A stretch of DNA of 64,000 bases from positions 868,001 through 932,000 of the forward strand of contig NZ_JAUSUM010000002.1 in the NCBI RefSeq assembly GCF_030813635.1. The letters run 5' to 3'. The notes under the pieces are model-generated. The model saw only the letters and a list, made by a program, of their open reading frames with translations. It ran no database searches and was not told the origin of the DNA. This document shows, one piece after another, positions 1 to 6,892 of this stretch. Each line of letters begins with the position of its first letter. Position 1 is the stretch's first letter. Both the position numbers and the translations under genes were made by a program. This DNA comes from Salibacterium salarium. Its GTDB lineage: Bacteria; Bacillota; Bacilli; Bacillales; Marinococcaceae.

Positions 1-413
1 TTACGAACAGCACTCTCTTTAATTTCGAACGTAGCTTGTCTACTAATACTGAGAACTTGACCGGTTGCGCGAAGAGTCACTTTATCCATACACCCTTCTA
101 TAATCAAGCGTTCTCGTTCGTCGTCTAATTGGGATACCGCATTCTCTAATCGCTTAATTTTCTCTAGGAAGCGCCGGTTGCGTTCTTCCACACGCATTTT
201 CTTTTGAACTTCTCCGTAGGTTGGATCGCTAATTTCATCAGGCTTTGGCATTGTAGAATCATCGCCGTATTGAGAAATCTGAGCAGCAGCCTCGAATTGT
301 TCGGCTTCCATTTGACTAACTTTACGAGACATCCAGTAATAGTTATTAATGTCCTTATTAACCTTACGGATAGCTTCGATGGTTGTTTCCACATCATTTA
401 TAGTTGCTGGCAT
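1..413 (-). CDS. Phage late-gene transcriptional regulator, ArpU/RinA/sigma-70-region-4-like (partial)
   Basis: The gene runs off the left edge, so only 137 codons are seen. The start ATG at 413 follows a purine-rich GGGGGAG. The second half contains a coiled segment followed by a helix-turn-helix-like end (residues about 110-137: VTLRATGQVLSISRQATFEIK) that resembles sigma region 4 of the ArpU/RinA class of phage activators. In many Firmicutes phages such a gene closes the early region and switches on packaging and structural genes, which fits its place at the end of this early array. Family assignment rests on pattern and context, not on a search. Confidence 0.6.
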   Translation of the reverse strand, partial: MPATINDVETTIEAIRKVNKDINNYYWMSRKVSQMEAEQFEAAAQISQYGDDSTMPKPDEISDPTYGEVQKKMRVEERNRRFLEKIKRLENAVSQLDDERERLIIEGCMDKVTLRATGQVLSISRQATFEIKESAVR

Positions 414-426
414 TCGCCACTCCCCC

Positions 427-540
427 TTATTTCTGCTTAATAGCTCCACCATTGCCGCGGGCATACGTCGGACGGTTAACGCCCATCAGTTCCTTCAAAT
501 CTTTATCTGTGAGCTTCTCTTTCGGCTTTTTCTTGGTCAT
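427..540 (-). CDS. Small basic phage protein (37 aa)
   Basis: The start ATG at 540 is preceded by an excellent AGGAGGG ribosome binding site, and a TAA stop follows after 37 codons. The protein is lysine-rich at the N-terminus, then has a segment reading DLKELMGVNRPTYARGNGGAIKQK. Tiny proteins of this kind commonly precede the ArpU-type regulator in Bacillus phages, but I do not know a function. It lies just downstream of a terminator and just upstream of the late regulator, so the two probably share a transcript. Confidence 0.7.
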   Translation of the reverse strand: MTKKKPKEKLTDKDLKELMGVNRPTYARGNGGAIKQK

Positions 541-560
541 GCAGCACCCTCCTATCTCAT

Positions 561-613
561 AAAAAAAGAGGACGCCAAGATCCACGGTCGTAACCGTAAA
601 TCAAAGCGTCCTC
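561..613 (-). terminator. Intrinsic terminator closing the accessory cassette
   Basis: GAGGACGC (568-575) pairs with GCGTCCTC (606-613) and, read on the minus strand, is followed by seven T residues. The loop contains a second small inverted repeat (ACGGT/ACCGT). It separates the membrane-protein/SIR2 cassette from the late-regulator genes. Confidence 0.8.
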
Positions 614-652
614 CAGTGGGCTGGTAGAACTAAATGTATCTCTTTTCAATAA

Positions 653-988
653 CTAAAATTTAGTTTGTTTATTATGATAATCGTTTTTTTCGGAGTCTAA
701 ATTCTCTAATGCTCGCTTTTCGTTTTTGGATAATTTTTCTTTACTCTTAGCTGCTAGAATTAACCTGTCGGTGGCGGTTAAATTTCCGTTTTTATATCTT
801 TTTCTTCTTTCTAATTCATCATTTACATAACTTGTGAAAGCATATATCCTATCCCTAATTAAATTCCAGACTTTTTTTAATATCCATTTAACTAAGCTAA
901 TCAATAATCCACTAAGTAAGCCTATTAGAATAAAATCTAAAATGGTTAATTCATTATACCTACCAAAATAATTCGTTAATAATTCCAA
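653..988 (-). CDS. Small membrane-anchored prophage protein (accessory cassette)
   Basis: About 111 aa from a TTG start at 988, chosen because an AAAGGA site precedes it at normal spacing; an ATG at 1018 is in frame but lies inside the upstream gene, and a TTG at 994 is also possible. One transmembrane segment lies near the N-terminus (LDFILIGLLSGLLISLVKWIL), followed by a charged cytoplasmic tail ending in SEKNDYHNKQTKF. It follows the 183-codon membrane protein with almost no gap and is followed by a strong terminator, so it is the last gene of the cassette. Family unknown. The topology (short outside segment, one membrane helix, charged inside tail) is seen in some superinfection-exclusion proteins, but this is only an analogy. 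Confidence 0.6.
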   Translation of the reverse strand: MELLTNYFGRYNELTILDFILIGLLSGLLISLVKWILKKVWNLIRDRIYAFTSYVNDELERRKRYKNGNLTATDRLILAAKSKEKLSKNEKRALENLDSEKNDYHNKQTKF

Positions 989-990
989 AT

Positions 991-1542
991 TCAAAAATCC
1001 TTTCTTGTTAAAATACATCGAATATTAATAAATTTAAATAATTTTCTTATCCAATGTTTTACTTTTGAAGGGTTTTTTTGTAAATTATATTCACGATGAA
1101 GTTTTAAAAACGTGTCTATTGATTTCACCATAAAAGTTGTAAAACTATACTTTTCATCTTCATCCCCATTCTTAAATTTATTAACCATATAATTATTGAA
1201 GTTTATTAGATCGTAATTAGTTAAAAGATGCATGTTATCTTTAAGTAAATTTTCCACTTCACTTGCACAATCCTTAAAGTTTGCATAACTATTATATATT
1301 TCAGTTTTTTGTACAGATTTATTTACAAATCGGAAATCTTTAAACGCTGCTTGATAACTTAGATATATAAAGTACAATTTATTGTAAAGAGTCACCATTC
1401 GATTTTCGATTAACTCCCTTTTTTTCTCCCTATTTTTTTGAATTCTATCTTTCCAAAAAATCACAGTTGCTGTAAATAAAGTAGTTAAAATACTCGTTAA
1501 TATCGGTGTAGTAAAAGAGCTTAAGTTAATACCAAAAATCAA
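991..1542 (-). CDS. Membrane-anchored prophage protein (accessory cassette)
   Basis: 183 aa from a TTG start at 1542 behind GATGAGGGGGAAAA, a very G-rich ribosome binding site. Residues about 9-29 form a single transmembrane helix (FTTPILTSILTTLFTATVIFW), followed by a long basic and helical cytoplasmic part. The same layout is seen in the gene at 1663-2133, so the two may be distant relatives or partners. The leader directly upstream repeats 12-13 bases found at the end of xtrA in front of the SIR2 gene. No recognised domain; candidate superinfection exclusion or defence accessory protein by position only. Confidence 0.65.
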   Translation of the reverse strand: MIFGINLSSFTTPILTSILTTLFTATVIFWKDRIQKNREKKRELIENRMVTLYNKLYFIYLSYQAAFKDFRFVNKSVQKTEIYNSYANFKDCASEVENLLKDNMHLLTNYDLINFNNYMVNKFKNGDEDEKYSFTTFMVKSIDTFLKLHREYNLQKNPSKVKHWIRKLFKFINIRCILTRKDF

Positions 1543-1662
1543 AGCTTTTCCCCCTCATCAAACTCCTCTGATTTATTGTCCTAATGTATAATATTTTTTC
1601 ACAAATCATTACAACAACATCACAGATATATCTATAAAAACTTCTGCAGTAGGCCGGTGGAA

Positions 1663-2133
1663 TTATTTTTTCTTTTTTGGAAGAAATTTTTTATATCGTG
1701 GTTGATGTCGTTTCTTCAAAATAGGTGGTAAACCCACATTTTCTCTTAAATCATTATATCTACCCATTGCAAATTCTAAAAATTCCCTATCTTCATCTCC
1801 GAAATAGTCATCTATCTGCTCATGTATAATAAAATCTTCTTTCAAACCCCATAAAAGCGAATAGAGCTCTGCATCAACATATTCATGATTTTCTTCTATT
1901 ATTTTTTCAATTTCTAAAAGCTGGTCATATGTTATACCTTCATACCCATCCGTAGCAACAACCTTCTTTTCGATTACCTTGGCTATAGGTGCATATACAT
2001 TTTTTATTATATCTATTTTATATTCTATGGATGTTTTCTTTTCTTCTTTTTTTATAGCAAACCAATAACTGAATAAATTGGTTATAAAAATTGTGATAGC
2101 AGCAGTTAATACCCCTATAGTAACATCGTTCAA
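1663..2133 (-). CDS. Membrane-anchored prophage protein (accessory cassette)
   Basis: 156 aa from a TTG at 2133, which stands at good distance behind GGGGGGAAG; an upstream in-frame TTG at 2148 has no such site. It has an N-terminal transmembrane helix (TIGVLTAAITIFITNLFSYWF) and then a cytoplasmic helical domain rich in Glu and Lys, ending in a basic run KKRHQPRYKKFLPKKKK. It is separated from the SIR2 gene by 170 AT-rich bases and from the next membrane protein by about 120 bases. Proteins of this shape occur in Bacillaceae phages and integrative elements, but no function is established that I know of. Confidence 0.65.
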   Translation of the reverse strand: MNDVTIGVLTAAITIFITNLFSYWFAIKKEEKKTSIEYKIDIIKNVYAPIAKVIEKKVVATDGYEGITYDQLLEIEKIIEENHEYVDAELYSLLWGLKEDFIIHEQIDDYFGDEDREFLEFAMGRYNDLRENVGLPPILKKRHQPRYKKFLPKKKK

Positions 2134-2274
2134 TAATCTTCCCCCCAAAACAGTATAAATGAACTGCAGATTTATTTATAATTACTATGGTAATTGTTGA
2201 GCAAACTCAACTTTTTTCTTTAATATAAATCTATTGACTAATTATAATAATAATTGTAGGATATAATCATACAT

Positions 2275-2328
2275 AAGCGCTTAATATGGAGTGTTAGTCA
2301 ATCTAACACCACCCCTATTAGGCGCTTT
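2275..2328 (-). other. Nested inverted repeat at the 3' end of the SIR2 gene
   Basis: AAGCGC (2275-2280) pairs with GCGCTT (2323-2328), enclosing GTGTTAG/CTAACAC (2291-2309) with a five-base loop. It overlaps the SIR2 stop codon. There is no T-run, so it may be a 3' stabilising structure or weak terminator rather than a classical one. The rest of the 2149-2317 gap is AT-rich with no confident promoter. Confidence 0.5.
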
Positions 2329-3898
2329 CTTTATGTTTTTTTATATCTAAAATGCAAACTAGTTTTCTATAAATTGTATTACCATTATTAATTTGTCTTA
2401 GAGCTTCGTTATAATTTTGTAGAAATTTTTGTATTTCCTCAACATTTGCGTCAAATACAGTTCTTAAAACCAAGTATGAAAATTTCTTATTGTATGGAAT
2501 TTCTGCATTAAAGATTTCTTCCAAGGATTCATAATTACATCTAGCATAATTTGTGCCCCTTCTACGAATGCTGTTAGTTAAAAAATCTTCAGGCATCATT
2601 CTTTCCATGTTAATAACTTTTTCCTCTAATACAATATTATCCCTATCTACGTTTTTCAAGTACTTATTTACCGGTAAAACATTATTTCCCCGTAACAAAT
2701 TAGGGAGTTGTCTTTCGGCTAACAAATTATATCTACCCCTTAGTGTAGATTCTAAATTATCATTAATTAAATCATCAAAAAGATCGCTGGCTTGAATACC
2801 AGTTATTCCTACTGAATCTAACATTTCTGATTCTTTTCCAATAGCCACTACAATTTCATCGCCGTCATATTCATCATCTTCTACTAAATTTACTAATTTC
2901 TTCTTTTCACCTTCATTATCTTCAACTATGTCGTATACTAAATCTTTGATATGCTGAATTTCCTTAAGTGTGGTGATTCTTTTTAATTTGTTCATTTCTT
3001 TGAGCAGAGGAGTAAAATCTGATAGTGTTATTTTCGTCATTGAAATTTCAACTCCCTCGATGTTCATACCGTATGTACCAACAAGGGGATTTTTAACTGT
3101 TTCATCAAAAATAACAATAACTAGTCTTTCCTCAAATTTTTTAAATTCCTCATCATCTTCTAGACATTGAAAGATGTCTAATAATATAGCTTTAATATTT
3201 TCATCTGAAATAGAATATCCCATAAATATAACAGGATTTTCAGTAAATAAATTAATTATTTTAGCTGATAATATCCTTCTCTTTCTTTGAAATTTGTCAT
3301 AATCTTTACTCGTAAGAACTAAAGAGTTAGGTAATGATGAACAACCATGGATTTTCATTATCGTTCCCATTTCTGACTTTTTAAAAATCTGTTGTCCGAC
3401 AATTTTTTCATGTTTTGTGAACACTACATCTTCGAAAAAAGTATCGTAATTTGTAGTTAAAACTGTTAGCATTTTTTCTTTTAAACTCTTAAATAGATTG
3501 ATCTCATCCTCCATTTCTTCTTTTAGTCCATACTGATTAAGAAGTTGCGATACATAGACCTTTAAAGGTGAATCCTCTTCCTTAACTCTTAATTCGGTTA
3601 TTTGTTTCCGATAATATGCTTTATTAAAATCACGTTCAACAAAAGATCCAATTCTTTCATTTACTGAAAATTTGTTTACGTTTTTATATTCCATTCCATG
3701 TTCGACTTCTTCTTTATACTCCTTATATTTATTTAGAGGATCATCACTATAATTGCTAATGCACTTTATTAGCAATTCCTTCCAATCATAACTGTTAGTA
3801 GTATACCTTTTAGATAGTCCAGAACCTGCGAAAATAATTGGGAGTCTTTCAGATTTAACAATATTATTAAAAACTTCTGAAATTTGATCTTTGCTCAA
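2318..3898 (-). CDS. SIR2-domain protein, probable NAD-consuming anti-phage effector
   Basis: 526 aa from a TTG start at 3898 that overlaps the xtrA stop (TTGA) behind AGGGGGAAG. The N-terminal half has the SIR2 hallmarks: FAGSGLS (23-29) for NAD binding, TTNYD (148-152), the catalytic KIHG with His184, and GYSISDE (227-233). The C-terminal 250 residues match nothing I recognise. SIR2 proteins with long C-terminal sensor domains act in DSR, Thoeris ThsA and related systems by depleting NAD when a second phage infects. Here the key residues are present, so activity is plausible. It lies in the early operon, coupled to xtrA, and begins a four-gene accessory cassette. No TIR-type partner or HerA helicase is seen, so it is not Thoeris or SIR2-HerA. 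The defence role is inferred. Confidence 0.82.
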   Translation of the reverse strand: MSKDQISEVFNNIVKSERLPIIFAGSGLSKRYTTNSYDWKELLIKCISNYSDDPLNKYKEYKEEVEHGMEYKNVNKFSVNERIGSFVERDFNKAYYRKQITELRVKEEDSPLKVYVSQLLNQYGLKEEMEDEINLFKSLKEKMLTVLTTNYDTFFEDVVFTKHEKIVGQQIFKKSEMGTIMKIHGCSSLPNSLVLTSKDYDKFQRKRRILSAKIINLFTENPVIFMGYSISDENIKAILLDIFQCLEDDEEFKKFEERLVIVIFDETVKNPLVGTYGMNIEGVEISMTKITLSDFTPLLKEMNKLKRITTLKEIQHIKDLVYDIVEDNEGEKKKLVNLVEDDEYDGDEIVVAIGKESEMLDSVGITGIQASDLFDDLINDNLESTLRGRYNLLAERQLPNLLRGNNVLPVNKYLKNVDRDNIVLEEKVINMERMMPEDFLTNSIRRRGTNYARCNYESLEEIFNAEIPYNKKFSYLVLRTVFDANVEEIQKFLQNYNEALRQINNGNTIYRKLVCILDIKKHKESA

Positions 3899-4098
3899 AA
3901 TTCTTCCCCCTCATCATACTTAATCCTCTTAACCTTGCCTTGGTGCGTGACTATCTTTGTCTCCCCATGATTAGGCAACTCCGTAAAACGAGCTTGTCCA
4001 TTACACACCACGATAGCAAATGAGGAATTTTGTTCCATTATATCAATATCTAGTTCTCCAGTACTAGGGTTAATGTCAATATTCTGCAATCTTTTCAT
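3895..4098 (-). CDS. xtrA: XtrA/YqaO-like phage protein
   Basis: 67 aa with start ATG at 4098 behind GGGAGGGGC. The sequence, with INPSTGELDIDI near the start and TKIVTHQGKVKRIKYDEGEEF at the end, has the look of the XtrA (PBSX) and YqaO (skin element) family, a small protein of unknown role found between the early and late regions of Bacillus prophages. Its last codons provide the ribosome binding site for the SIR2 gene, with which it overlaps by four bases, so the two are translationally coupled. Confidence 0.72.
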   Translation of the reverse strand: MKRLQNIDINPSTGELDIDIMEQNSSFAIVVCNGQARFTELPNHGETKIVTHQGKVKRIKYDEGEEF

Positions 4099-4102
4099 AG
4101 TA

Positions 4103-4151
4103 GCCCCTCCCTGATATACTTGCTGTAGGGTTAAGTCGTCTCGAGAGGGGC
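4103..4151 (-). promoter_or_regulatory. Possible hairpin covering the xtrA ribosome binding site
   Basis: On the minus strand GCCCCTC (4145-4151) can pair perfectly with GAGGGGC (4103-4109), which contains the xtrA Shine-Dalgarno sequence. The loop is about 35 bases. Pairing would hide the start of xtrA and hence of the coupled SIR2 gene. On the plus strand the same repeat is followed by TTTTTT and could instead stop antisense transcription. Confidence 0.35.
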
Positions 4152-4158
4152 GGCTTTT

Positions 4159-4692
4159 TTATTTAATTAACTGGAACTTTCTCAGTATGTTTGTCCACGA
4201 TGGCCAAAAAGTCCAATGGTATCCCTCTGCCCTTTCCACTTGATCAGCGTATATCTGAAAGTCATCAATGGGGATAGATTTTCGTCCTCCCTGATCCGCA
4301 TTTTTAGCCGCCAGAGTGATTAAAGATAGTGGCGTGAAGAATACCTCCCGAGTGTCTCGAAACTTAATAAGAAGAAACGCGGCGGCTCCATGTTGCTCTG
4401 CATTTTTAAGATACTGGATTTGATGGTCATGAATGTTTTTTAAATCAAATCGTTTCCCGGCGACACTTTTTGCTTCAAACTCAATCGCTTGCCCATTGTA
4501 GACGCCTGAGTAATCTACCGAACTTTTCGTTCCCCAGACCGCTTTTAAGATGTGAACGCCTTTCGACTGGAGTACCTTTACTGGGGTAGGACGCTTGCTA
4601 ATCAGCGCCAGCCCTTTATTTTTATACTGAGTATTAGCCATATTGACAAGATTCTCAAAAGCCATCCCACGTTTACCCTGTCCGTGCTTCAT
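4159..4692 (-). CDS. recU: RecU-type Holliday junction resolvase
   Basis: 177 aa from ATG 4692, chosen because AAGGTG precedes it; a GTG at 4701 is also in frame. The protein has the RecU fold signatures: KHGQGKRGMAFENLVNMAN at the N-terminus, SSVDYSGVYNGQAIEFEAKS with the PD-(D/E)XK acidic residues and lysine near residues 75-95, then the HQIQYL and AFLLIKF elements. Phage RecU resolves branched intermediates made by recombination-dependent replication, fitting the RecT and Rad50-like genes upstream. It overlaps the 3' end of the small zinc-finger gene. Confidence 0.88.
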   Translation of the reverse strand: MKHGQGKRGMAFENLVNMANTQYKNKGLALISKRPTPVKVLQSKGVHILKAVWGTKSSVDYSGVYNGQAIEFEAKSVAGKRFDLKNIHDHQIQYLKNAEQHGAAAFLLIKFRDTREVFFTPLSLITLAAKNADQGGRKSIPIDDFQIYADQVERAEGYHWTFWPSWTNILRKFQLIK

Positions 4693-4822
4693 CGGTATCA
4701 CCTTCTCTAAGCATGTCTACAAGATCCGGATTCTCTTTTGATTTCTTCCAACACTTAGGACCGTAACCACGTTCGATAGATTTGAGGTCTTTCAGCTTCC
4801 TTCCGCACTTTGCACATTCCAT
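4673..4822 (-). CDS. Small zinc-finger phage protein (DUF6011-like)
   Basis: 49 aa, ATG at 4822 overlapping the previous stop codon (TAATG). CAKCGRKLKDLKSIERGYGPKCWKK holds three cysteines of a small zinc ribbon in the arrangement seen in DUF6011 proteins, which are common in phage early regions. It overlaps recU by about 20 bases. Function unknown; nucleic-acid binding is likely. Confidence 0.72.
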   Translation of the reverse strand: MECAKCGRKLKDLKSIERGYGPKCWKKSKENPDLVDMLREGDTDEARTG

Positions 4823-4983
4823 TACTCCGCCTGCCTCCTTATTTCCTGATTGCCTCGTTTATGATCCGGGTGCGACAGTGTGTACCGTTTCCCGCTTATC
4901 TCCACAACGGTTGGAACGCCTTTCTTTGCCTTATCTACCGTCACAATAGGGCGATAATGTTCATTTTTAACCCGTTCTCGCAT
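4822..4983 (-). CDS. Small phage protein (53 aa)
   Basis: ATG at 4983 lies nine bases behind AAGGAG, so the longer reading frame to 5022 is not needed. The protein reads MRERVKNEHYRPIVTV at the start and is basic (DHKRGNQEIRRQAE at the end). Stop and next start overlap (TAATG), typical of a packed early operon. No domain recognised. Confidence 0.65.
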   Translation of the reverse strand: MRERVKNEHYRPIVTVDKAKKGVPTVVEISGKRYTLSHPDHKRGNQEIRRQAE

Positions 4984-5236
4984 CTTCTTCAGCTCCTTCT
5001 GATAGATTTGCAATAATCTCATAAGCAGCGTCTTTGCCTACAACAGCTACACAAGCATTTAGCCATCTGTTAAACTCGTAAGCCAGCTCGTTCTCCAGTC
5101 TTTCTATCTCCTGGCCGTCCTTCTCAGCGTCTTCTGCTTTGCCGTACAGTATCCAAAAATCTTGATTCGAGAGCGTTACATCTCCATGCTGCTCATCTAT
5201 AATAACTCGTTCCTGGAGTTCCTCAAGTTCACTCAT
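4967..5236 (-). CDS. Acidic phage protein (89 aa)
   Basis: ATG at 5236 follows GGAGGC at good spacing. The sequence is helical and very acidic (ELEELQERVIIDEQ at the start, NLSEGAEEDARTG at the end). It overlaps the next gene by 17 bases and the previous one by eight. No family recognised; part of the small-gene string between the methyltransferase and recU. Confidence 0.62.
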   Translation of the reverse strand: MSELEELQERVIIDEQHGDVTLSNQDFWILYGKAEDAEKDGQEIERLENELAYEFNRWLNACVAVVGKDAAYEIIANLSEGAEEDARTG

Positions 5237-5384
5237 GTTTTGCCTCCAATCGCTTTATTCGATAATTCGAAGTGTCTGGATTCTCTCGAATTTTTCTCTC
5301 TGCATCCTCTATCTTGTCAGCGTTTATAATAGTTTCGAAAATACCACGCATCGGCGGCACTTCGTATAAAACTTTATATTCCAA
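5229..5384 (-). CDS. Small phage protein (51 aa), TTG start
   Basis: TTG at 5384 stands six bases behind a strong GGAGGC. The product begins EYKVLYEVPPMRGIFETIINADK and ends in a basic segment; the stop overlaps the next start. Nothing is known about it, but start, ribosome binding site and packing make it a real gene. Confidence 0.58.
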   Translation of the reverse strand: MEYKVLYEVPPMRGIFETIINADKIEDAERKIRENPDTSNYRIKRLEAKHE

Positions 5385-5425
5385 TGAACTGCCTCCTTTA
5401 AGGGTCATAATGGTCGGTATGCGTA

Positions 5426-5635
5426 CTAATCTTCATAATGTTTTGAAGCAATATCTTGATACACTCCGTAAAACTCATCAGGATTTATCTCAAGTTCTTC
5501 AAAATGAGAGAATGTTAATTCTGTTTCTTGTTGGATTTCAGCCTGTTTTATGAGCCACTCTATATCATCTTTCCATCTTGTTCCTTCGAAAATTATTCTG
5601 TCTCTTTTCTTTATTTGCTCCAAACGTGCAGACAT
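5426..5635 (-). CDS. Small phage protein (69 aa)
   Basis: ATG at 5635 behind AAAGGAGTGAG; the reading frame is open to 5845, but that extension overlaps the zinc-ribbon gene and lacks a site. The protein is charged and helical (MSARLEQIKKRDRIIFEGTR at the start, acidic C-terminal half). Unknown function. Confidence 0.6.
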   Translation of the reverse strand: MSARLEQIKKRDRIIFEGTRWKDDIEWLIKQAEIQQETELTFSHFEELEINPDEFYGVYQDIASKHYED

Positions 5636-5690
5636 TAGTCTCACTCCTTTCGCATAATCCGTCAGATGTTCATGATGGCCGGTATGAGAA

Positions 5691-5882
5691 TTAATCAAAT
5701 TCGGTTCCACACCAGCAACAAAATTTCTGGTCTGCATCAAGCACAATTTTGTTGCAACTTCCGCAATATGGCATCGGTATTCGTGCAACCGTTCCTGTTT
5801 TGTTTTCGTGAGAGCAATTTTCACAGGTGTGGTATTCATAGCCACCTACGGTTCGTTGCTTTTGAATGATTTCAGTTTTCAT
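5691..5882 (-). CDS. Zinc-ribbon phage protein
   Basis: 63 aa, ATG 5882 behind AAAGGAG. Cysteine pairs CENC (20-23), CGSC (40-43) and CCWCG (54-58) make one or two zinc knuckles of rubredoxin/zinc-ribbon type. Such proteins sit in many Firmicutes phage early regions, with no assigned function. It follows the methyltransferase gene by some 70 bases. Confidence 0.7.
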   Translation of the reverse strand: MKTEIIQKQRTVGGYEYHTCENCSHENKTGTVARIPMPYCGSCNKIVLDADQKFCCWCGTEFD

Positions 5883-5955
5883 TTTATTCTCCTTTCTTAC
5901 TTACACACTTTCCGTCATATATGCGCTATTCAAGGTTTGTTTTCGATTCTTTTTA

Positions 5956-6723
5956 TTACCTTATGCTGACATCTTTCATGCCTAATTGCTGCCTGTTGCC
6001 ATTTATACGCGTCAGACCTTCCTTACAAAATTCTTCGTCAAGTTCAAAACCAATCCAATTACGTCTTGTATTATCAGCTGCGACCGCTGTTGTAAATGCT
6101 CCCATGCAGTTATCCAATACTGTGTCGCCTCTATTTGTATAGGTTTTAATTAGATACTCAAAGAGCATCAAAGGCTTCTGAGTAGGATGAAATGTGTTTT
6201 TGTCACGCGGAAAATCCACGATTGATTTCGGATAGTTTGTATGAGTGGTGGTGTGCTCTTTCATTAGACTTTTATCTCCTTCTTTAAAAATCCCACCTGT
6301 ACTTTTCCTCTTCTTTCTTTTAACCTTCACTAACGGTAGCAATCCCTGAGGATGATAAGTCGGTAACTTTTTATAGAAAACACAGATATTCTCATGATTT
6401 TTCAATGGCATTCGCTTTGCATTTTGGAAACCTGTGGTGTGTTTTCCTTTCTTCCATATCCACTCATACCTAAACCAGCTCATATTACTTGTGATTAATT
6501 TAGAAGTGAATGGTTGGCTCGCCGTTAATACTATCGCTCCATGATCTTTGATAATTCTCTTGTATTGCTCCCATAATTGATCAAAAGAGATGATTTCATC
6601 CCACTTACAGTGAGTTGTGCCATAAGGAAGATCGCATAAAATCATGTCTATGGAGTCATCCGGTATTTGCCGCATCCCTTCAATGCATTCCATGTTATAA
6701 ATAGTATTTGGTTGTATAGTCAT
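5956..6723 (-). CDS. Phage DNA methyltransferase (N6-adenine/N4-cytosine class)
   Basis: 255 aa with start ATG 6723. DLPYG at 31-35 is catalytic motif IV of amino-methyltransferases, followed by target-recognition sequence and then FHPTQKPLMLFEYLI (motif X-like) and VLDNCMGAFTTAVAA (motif I position), the order of the beta class of the N6_N4_Mtase family. The usual FxGxG-type loop reads CMGAF, so the second glycine is missing; SAM binding may be altered. A lone phage methylase usually protects against host restriction or marks phage DNA; no restriction enzyme gene is adjacent. Confidence 0.85.
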   Translation of the reverse strand: MTIQPNTIYNMECIEGMRQIPDDSIDMILCDLPYGTTHCKWDEIISFDQLWEQYKRIIKDHGAIVLTASQPFTSKLITSNMSWFRYEWIWKKGKHTTGFQNAKRMPLKNHENICVFYKKLPTYHPQGLLPLVKVKRKKRKSTGGIFKEGDKSLMKEHTTTHTNYPKSIVDFPRDKNTFHPTQKPLMLFEYLIKTYTNRGDTVLDNCMGAFTTAVAADNTRRNWIGFELDEEFCKEGLTRINGNRQQLGMKDVSIR

Positions 6724-6784
6724 TCCTTTTCTCCCTTCCGCATGATAGAATTAAATTTAGAAGGGAACGCTTGTTCCTTATTTG

Positions 6785-6816
6785 TGTTGAGACCCTTTTG
6801 TAAGGGTCTCTTTTAG
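6785..6816 (+). terminator. Hairpin with T-run between the methyltransferase and a plus-strand ORF
   Basis: GAGACCC/GGGTCTC forms a seven-base stem with an eight-base loop (6790-6811) followed by TTTT on the plus strand. Nothing obvious is transcribed toward it from the left, so it may act on antisense transcripts or as a processing hairpin in the leftward message. Confidence 0.5.
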
Positions 6817-6892
6817 TTGATAGCTGTCGTAATGCGATTTGAAAAAGAATGAAAAAAACAATTTTATATAGTAAAATTTAACCACCGACCTA

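Noticed and set aside
164-397. Plus- and minus-strand frames over the late regulator and start of the window
   Set aside because: They lie in other frames of the late-regulator gene, with no ribosome binding site and unlikely composition.
2149-2317. Promoter for the membrane-protein genes
   Set aside because: TTGACT and TATAAT-like strings exist on both strands but never at acceptable spacing, so none is claimed.
2318-3898. SIR2 gene as part of a Thoeris or SIR2-HerA system
   Set aside because: No TIR-domain ThsB-like gene or HerA-type ATPase is nearby; only small membrane proteins are.
5272-5553. Plus-strand frame of 93 codons across two small phage genes
   Set aside because: It overlaps two well-supported minus-strand genes with good sites and has no site of its own.
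5956-6723. Methyltransferase as part of a restriction-modification system
   Set aside because: No restriction endonuclease gene is adjacent; an orphan phage methylase explains it better.
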